Source: Bolinopsis microptera
Lineage: Eukaryota; Ctenophora; Tentaculata; Lobata; Bolinopsidae
Direction of reading: 5' to 3'
DNA: 64,000 nt
Assembly (NCBI RefSeq): GCF_026151205.1
Contig: NC_087076.1
Coordinates: forward strand, 19,895,919-19,959,918
How positions within the stretch are numbered: the first letter of the stretch is position 1; each line of letters opens with the position of its first letter. The notes beneath the pieces were generated by a model. The model had not been told where the DNA came from. It made no database searches and was given only the letters and a program-made list of their open reading frames with translations. Positions 46,311-64,000 of this stretch are shown here, one piece after another. Made by a program: the position numbers and the translations under genes.

Positions 46311-47236
46311 AATATATGGAACAGATATTTTACGAGTATCACCCGTTAAGTTGCTTTGCGAAGCAGAGCAATGATCGACAAAGAATGCTAGTTCGCGCGC
46401 CGCGTCGAAGCGGCGCAGTCCTCCAATACAAGTATCAGTTACAACTAATTAATTAATATTAAATATATTTATATATACATGTAAATGAATATATGTTTAT
46501 TGAATTGATATGAGACATGTATTGGTAAAATACAATAAACAAAACAATGTACGTACGTACGCGCAAGATTAAAATTAAAATGTGTCATTTTTCTCTGAGC
46601 ATGTCAGATAAATTTAGTAAAATTAATATAATAGTTCTAATTCTATGATGCAATTATATAATTTTAATTTTCCAAGCACCATAAGGGTCCACGGTGCAAA
46701 ATTTGGCAGTTAACAGTTTTATATAACTTTACATGGCCATGAGTCTACGCGTACTTGTTTCACAATAATATTATAATTTTGCTTCGCATCTTGATCTTTG
46801 CTAGCTCTGCTTTAGCTTTACAAAACAGTTGCAGTCTGGAAGAGTTGACAAATTTTGTATGCTTATGCTATGTTTAATTAAGGATGATGATTAATTACTT
46901 TATACTGTATCACGTAACTTTTTCAGCCCGTTCTCTACCCGTCACTGAACAACCATTTATACTTAAAACCTTATATTAATGCTTAACTCTTTATTATGAT
47001 TGCAATCATAACCCTACTTCAATTCTTGATAAAAGCTTTGCTGAAACCCTAACCTTAGTCCCTAACGATAAATTAAATTAACTTCCTTATACGGTCATAT
47101 CAGGTGATCGAAATGAAACATTTTTTGCCATGTCATGGAGGGTGATTAGGAATCAAAGTCAAAAATACTTTTATTCAAGTTTGAAGTTGGTTTCAACTGT
47201 TAGAACAATTTGATCTCAAAGATCATCGATTGTAGA

Positions 47237-47443
47237 CACAAGAGTGCAAAGAAACTGTTGCTAAGTGCGAAGAAACTGCTGCTATGTGCTAACTGCTGCT
47301 ATGTGCTAACAGGCTGCTCACTGCTGCTAACTATTGTTAACTGCTGCTAACTGCTGAAAACTGCTGCTAACTGCTGCTAACTGCTGCTGTCGCGCGCGCG
47401 CCATTTGTTAGCATCAGTTTCTTTGCACGTTGGCCCTCCTGTG
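47237..47443. mobile_element. Foldback MITE with CTG-type core, degenerate copy
   Basis: The left end GTGCAAAGAAACTG and right end CAGTTTCTTTGCAC... CCTCCTGTG match the family at 48470-48595. The core is a run of CTGCTGCTAA units. The left terminus is eroded. Confidence 0.6.
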
Positions 47444-48139
47444 TAAAGTGATTCAATTTAGCTCGCTCGAATTTTCAATCCACTTCATGAAAACTTTTGG
47501 AAAACAAATTTAATATATTTAAATAATATTAATACACGCTGTATTTCCCTTTTCCGACTAATTTAACAATAGCATCAAATTATAATTATATCTAAAGTTT
47601 TGCATGTCTGTATTTATACTGGAACAAAAGTCAACATTCGGTTTGTTGTTGATCAATGATCAGCGATAAATTTATTTAGATATTTCTTTTTCATTCAAGT
47701 TCTGTAGTTTATTTAGTTCTGCCGTGCATTTTCAGGCGTTGCGGTCAAAACATAAGCATTTTCAATTTTGAAGTATAGTTAGCTAGGTACGTACAATGGA
47801 GCTTCTTGACCAAATGAATTAGGATCAGTCCCCTTTTTCTCTTACATGATAGATGAAGGCAGATCATAGGTGTAATATTCTTTGTACCCTGGAGATGATG
47901 TTTTTAGATTTTGGTGCTCTGGATATAAGTGAAAGGTCCTAGCTGTATGTAGCATTCCTTGCACCCTGTTGTTTGTTACTATAAAAGTGATATGCATTTC
48001 AATATAATATGATTTAAGCCTCTTTTACTCCAATTATCGAGAGACTCTCAAAGCAGTACATCACAGGTTAAATCCTCCTTGGCCCTTGCCCATTTATTCC
48101 TCAACTTTTGGTCAAATGGGTTTAAGTATGAGCATCGAT

Positions 48140-48382
48140 CAGTGGCGTAACGTTGCATGTTGGTGCCGCCCGCCGAAAAAGCGCCCCCTTGTTGGCGCCC
48201 CTCCCCTCTTAAATTAGAAACGTAAAATTGGACAAATTTGGTGATTTGTAGAGCAAAACGGGCAGTTTTGCTCTTACTTTAATTACTTCAAAATTGTCCC
48301 ACATTTAAACAACGATTTGATGCCTCCTTAAGATGGTGCCCCCTGCACAGCGGGTCAGTAGGGGCTCTTTGTTACACCACTG
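48140..48382. mobile_element. hAT-like MITE, copy 2, 243 bp, inverted
   Basis: Same family as 44405-44693 in the opposite orientation (its left end equals the complement of the right end of copy 1). Flanked by GCATCGAT and GCATTGAT, a target duplication with one difference. The right inverted repeat has one mismatch. Confidence 0.82.
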
Positions 48383-48469
48383 GCATTGATGGGCATTGCT
48401 GTTTTCAAGGCTTTACCTTTATGATGAAAATGAACAGCAAGATATAGTTAAATTTCACTTCAATAGAGT

Positions 48470-48595
48470 CACAGGAGGACTATTATAGTGCAAAGAAACT
48501 GCTGCTCAGTGAGCAGCAGTGAGCAACAGTGAGCAGCAGTTAGCAGCAGTAAGCAGCAGTTAGCAGCAGTTTCTTTGCACTATAGTCCTCCTGTG
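48470..48595. mobile_element. Foldback MITE, 126 bp
   Basis: Long inverted ends (CACAGGAGGACTAT... and complement) enclosing AGCAGCAGT units, flanked by GAGT at 48466-48469 and 48596-48599. Nearly the whole element is self-complementary. No coding capacity. Confidence 0.75.
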
Positions 48596-51500
48596 GAGTA
48601 TGGTCAAAAATTGTATTCATTTTTGGATTTTTCGATTTTGAACGAAAAGTGATGTAAATAATACTCATTTTGCCCATTGATTCCTCAATCTTTGGTCAAA
48701 TGGACATGGGAAACGACCAGGTCTCCCCTGGCCACCCTGATGTTATCACGAATGAACTGTTGATTAATGAAATCGATCACAGTATTACTTTTAGTTTAAA
48801 AAGTAGGAACGGTATGTTATACTGCAACACAACATCTGTTAATTAACATCTGTCAATGCTTCAATGCTAATGTTTAGATAGTGCTACCAGCTGCAGTAAT
48901 TGCACATACGTATACTGATTAGTGACAAACCTAATTTAGGAATATACGCTGATCAGTTTTACAGCAACTTATATCTTTATATTTAGAATTGTGTTGAGAT
49001 TAGGAAAGCTAGTCAGTGTGTACTACTCAAGTCACGGTTTAGTTGAAGTAACGACGTTTTGGCTCAAAGAGTTAATCATGCACTGTTAAATCACACCGAA
49101 CTTGGTGATAAAAATGAAAGTTTAAGGACTGGTAAACATATGTTGTGATTTTACCTGACCGATTTTTTCACTAATATAAGTTATGTTACTACTATATTAT
49201 ATAAGTTATGTTACTTCTATATTATATAAGTAAATTTTTCTCTATTGTCTCCATTCTACGATGATGGTGTCCCAATTTGTCGTCTCAGTTCTCTGTTTTA
49301 CTTCTCCCTCGCTTTTACTTGAGTGATTTCCACCATTACCCCTGATTGAGAACCAAATACCAATAATGTCCAGAGTGAAACCATGTGGTTCGACTTGGAC
49401 ATCGAAATCCCGATTTACTGCATACCCCAAATTGTGCAGTGAATTAGGGTTTTACTGTACCTTTTCTTTAAACATTTGAATTCTCTAAAATATCCTTTCC
49501 AAAATTGAATTCCTTATTATTAGTTCTTGAGATTTTTGAAGTTATGAACCGCAAAAATTCCCTGCTGATGTTCATTTAGCGGCATTGCTGTGTAATTCAA
49601 TAACAAACAACTTGCCTTGTTGAGCCAATAAATAAGATTTAGATCATAATAATGTATAGAATACAGTAAATAGAATACCGAAAATTTGTACGCTATAGCA
49701 TTTATTAAAAATATGTATTATTTGTCATGCAATGCATTAAACATTACAATTGGTACGCGATAATTGCACAAGAAAAATCAAGCAAGAGAAAAGGTTTAAG
49801 ATTACATATCATTTAACGTATTTATGACATCTTTTCTTTAGTTTTGCCCGAGGAGAAAGTTCTAGATTTTCAGTTATTTGTGTTGAACGGAATCGGGGAT
49901 AGTTTTATTAATTATATTATTATGGAGCCGTTAAAGGTTTTACTACCACATGCCCCTGGAAAACTGCAATACTTTCAGAGATTATCTTTTTCTTAAGTAT
50001 TTGTCTCGTTCTATATATTATGTATATTCTAATAATACTATCTTGGTCATTTTGTTCCTAAAATTACGGCATAAAAATTGATTTTCTTGCAATTTACCTT
50101 GAGACGTAATAACAGAGGTCTTAATAAACCCAACACCGCTAGACTGCTATGGTCTAATTACATTATGCTATTACATAATCAGCAAATGCAGCTTTTTTGC
50201 AGGCATTATTGTGTAACTAAGTTATAAATTTCCTTAAATTTTGTCGGACCAAAAATAGAGATTGTAATAATATGTTATTTGTGAATTGTTCTCCTTTACC
50301 ACCTAAACTTTACCACCTTTACCTCTAATTACCACCTTTAAACTAGTCGTGTAACCGGTACAGACCTCAGCTAGTTTGCAGAACATGAGCCACGAGATGA
50401 TTGTGGTATGGCGTAATTTAGTCGACGTCAATGTTCTACTTGTAGTGGGTTGTTTTTTCAGTTGTCAGCGCACTGACCTTTTGTTAATATTGGTTTTAAT
50501 AGACTATAGAGCCTGCCAGCAGGTTTAGAAACAAGTCGTTTGTTGATTCTGTTACCAGTTACAACTGAATACGTGACCAATACTATGACGTAATTAGAAG
50601 CGTGATTTCTACCCTTATACTCTCAGATAATCTCATTAAGCAGATCAGAGATCCCCACTCATATCTTGCTCCAGGAAATTTATGCGAACATTCTGATTAA
50701 TAATGACGTAAATTCCTCAATCTGACTGGTTTTGCACGTTTTATTTACTTTTGAGTTTTGTGTAATTCTATAGACTTACAGTGTTAACTGTTTTAAGGCT
50801 AGACAACGCATTTTTCCTGTTGTGTCCAGAAACATCTAGAAGAGATCAATTAAATCATCATGTAAATAGGCAGATAGAATTTAGGTGGCATTTTTGTTTC
50901 ATCGTTTACACAGGGACTAGGAGATTTCCTGATGACCTGATGCAACTTCCGCAATCTTGCCGGTACATGTCCAGACCTGAAACAAATCAAGTTTAAATTA
51001 TTTCCCGGAAGTCCACAAAAGGTCCCGGGACCCTGATCGGGCAGGTACCATTTCAGTTATGCCATCATGAGATGGTTCTGTTTCTCTTATTTGCCAAGTT
51101 TGTTTGAGTTTACCTTTTCGTTAAGTTTACAGTTTCGTTAAGTTTTCTGGACGAAGGAACTTGAAGGAAGGTGAAGAGTTAAAGGCAGTGTTCGTGACTG
51201 TTTCCGTAACTTTACTTTTCACCTTCCTTCCGTTTTTCTTTTGACTTTTAGTATATTCTATTTGGCTGGCTGGTGTTGTGTTTTGCTTGCTTTGTGGCTA
51301 CTTAGGAGTTCTTGTAGTTTGAAGTTTGTAGCATGCCTCTTGTACATCAGGGACTTGTCCCATATTTATATTTCTATTTAGTGAAATGTATTCCACCTCT
51401 CCGCCCTCTCCAGTATCCAGCCAGATCTTTACTTTCGCACATTTTTTCGCTGATCTGTTATGAAGAGTCGCAAATTACGGTTCAATTCAGCAAATCTAGT

Positions 51501-51825
51501 TTTTGTTCTGTCCATAAATATGCTGTTCCAATTTTTTAACAACTTTCTTGCTACAATCTTTCTTAGAGAAAACAAATATGATTTCATGCCCCGTTTTTCT
51601 ATTACTAGATTCATTTTAATAACAAATAGTGAAATTAGCCAAGTTGTAACTTCTCTAACGTTAGAGATCTAATAATTCAATTTCCATGATAAAGAACGAA
51701 AAATCAGAAATTTTTGTTCAGACCATTTGTAGTTATTTTCAAAGGATTTCCTATCAGACTTTCTGTATAACAACTCCTCATATTGAATCAGTGTTTATTT
51801 GACTATTAAATGTGATATCATAAAG

Positions 51826-52882
51826 TTGCAACAAGGTTGTAACAAGGTTGTAACAAGGTTGTAAAAAGGTTGTAACAAGGTTGCAACAAGGTTGTAACAA
51901 CCTTGTAACAAGGTTGTAACAAGGTTGTAACAAGGTTGTAACAAGGTTGTAACAAGGTTGTAACAAGGTTGTAACAAGGTTGTAACAAGGTTGTAACAAG
52001 GTTGTAACAAGGTTGTAACAAGGTTGTAACAAGGTTGCAACAAGGTTGTAACAAGGTTGTAACAAGGTTGTAACAAGGTTGCAACAAGGTTGGAACAAGG
52101 TTGCAACAAGGTTGCAACAAGGTTGCAACAAGGTTGTAACAAGGTTGCAACAAGGTTGCAACAAGGTTGCAACAAGATTGTAACAAGGTTGCAACAAGGT
52201 TGCAACAAGGTTGTAACAAGGTTGTAACAAGGTTGTAACAAGGTTGCAACAAGGTTGCAACAAGGTTGCAACAAGGTTGCAACAAGGTTGTAACAAGGTT
52301 GGAACAAGGTTGTAACAAGGTTGCAACAAGGTTGTAACAAGGTTGCAACAAGGTTGTAACAAGGTTGTAACAAGGTTGCAACAAGGTTGCAACAAGGTTG
52401 CAACAAGGTTGTAACAAGGTTGTAACAAGGTTGCAACAAGGTTGGAACAAGGTTGTAACAAGGTTGCAACAAGGTTGCAACAAGGTTGCAACAAGGTTGC
52501 AACAAGGTTGCAACAAGGTTGTAACAAGGTTGCAACAAGGTTGCAACAAGGTTGCAACAAAGTTGTAACAAGGTTGTAACAAGGTTGTAACAAGGTTGCA
52601 ACAAGGTTGTAACAAGGTTGTAACAAGGTTGCAACAAGGTTGCAACAAGGTTGCAACAAGGTTGCAACAAGGTTGCAACAAGGTTGCAACAAGGTTGCAA
52701 CAAGGTTGTAACAAGGTTGTAACAAGGTTGTAACAAGGTTGTAACAAGGTTGTAACAAGGTTGTAACAAGGTTGTAACAAGGTTGTAACAAGGTTGTAAC
52801 AAGGTTGCAACAAGGTTGCAACAAGGTTGTAACAAGGTTGCAACAAGGTTGTAACAAGGTTGTAACAAGGTTGTAACAAGGT
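51826..52882. repeat. 11-bp satellite (AACAAGGTTGT/GC), about 96 units
   Basis: A near-perfect array of AAGGTTGTAAC and AAGGTTGCAAC with rare GGAAC variants. Three minus-strand frames stay open because 33 bp encodes an 11-residue repeat; these are artefacts. It ends 12 bp before the first recognised coding ATG (52895) of the downstream gene. Confidence 0.97.
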
Positions 52883-52894
52883 TTGACCTGTAGA

Positions 52895-63466
<10,572 letters not shown>

Positions 63467-64000
63467 GTAAATACGTGGGCATGGAAATATATCGCCATCT
63501 TTGTGGGTCAGCAGAAAACTTTGAATATTATTGCAGGTATGCTACCGGTCCCTTCCGGCAGTCGAAACTGAATTCTCGATTTTCGACTGCATGCATATAG
63601 TTGAAACCGAATCTAGCGTATGAATCTAGGGTATGGGAACATGTTATGTAGCAATGTTGCATAGCTATTGTCTGTACTACTTGTTTGTATGGCATGTTGT
63701 TGCAAATGAGAATTTCGTTTCGATCGACTTCGACAGCCCCATTTTAATGGCCCATTAAGACGGCCCATCAAAATGGCCTCGAGGGGACTGGTAGCATGCG
63801 TGGTATACGTGTAGAAAAGCACTCCGTTAATTCATGTAAAACTTGGTGTTTCTTACTCTTCAATTGTATGCTTGAATGTTTTAATATTTGTTCATTCATA
63901 AACCTGCCTACTTCATCAACTTCTAGATGTACTCTTTGCTCTTTTGTACTCCCTATTCGATTCAATGCATGTTTTAAATTCAATTTTTGTTGTTGATGTT

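Larger units (their letters stand above)
42837..51825. other. Intergenic region between CLN3 and the 11-bp satellite
   Basis: Nine kilobases, AT-rich, with no gene I can support besides the mobile elements listed. A twofold TAAGTTATGTTACT repeat lies at 49186-49230, a pogo-like MITE remnant at about 49400-49458, and a TA run at 45410-45425. Small open frames here lack splice context and family motifs. Confidence 0.55.

Overview
The window is AT-rich, intron-bearing animal DNA. Evidence: split genes with GT-AG introns in consistent phase, one-to-one homologues of human CLN3 and IMP3, a Ty3/gypsy element, hAT- and Harbinger-like MITEs, and abundant satellites. I judge it an invertebrate metazoan, perhaps a cnidarian or similar early-branching lineage; the sequence does not fix the species.

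Layout. 1-3490: non-coding, with a pogo-like MITE and a G-rich minisatellite. 3491-6879 (-): nine-exon gene for an unrecognised 495-residue protein with a mitochondrial-type N-terminus. 6880-10586: non-coding, with a 27-bp inverted-repeat element and a (TCAGGG)n telomere-variant array. 10587-11535: inverted-repeat element with a promoter-like core and hairpins. 11565-14348 and 16424-18882 (+): two adjacent SLC18B1-like MFS transporter genes; a third paralogue lies at 29382-31397. 18883-28101: gene-free and repeat-dense, including a 1.9-kb field of GTTNACTTTGTCACA motifs that flips orientation. 28102-28917 (-): IMP3. 32736-42836 (-): complete twelve-exon CLN3 (400 residues), with a very young gypsy element (34054-39271, identical LTRs, 5-bp target duplication) in intron 8, antisense to the gene. 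42837-52894: intergenic, with hAT MITEs, a foldback MITE and an 11-bp satellite of about 96 units. 52895 to beyond the right edge (+): multi-exon gene for an unrecognised single-pass membrane protein, whose first long intron holds an ORF1-only retroelement.

Themes. (1) Three transporter paralogues related to a vesicular/lysosomal family sit beside CLN3, a lysosomal membrane protein; two of them end in acidic dileucine sorting signals. (2) Three splice sites in three unrelated genes lie inside short tandem duplications that copy the exon end plus the splice signal. (3) Repeat elements sit directly against exons throughout. Exon boundaries were read by eye from splice signals, reading phase and (for CLN3 and IMP3) remembered homology; no search was run.
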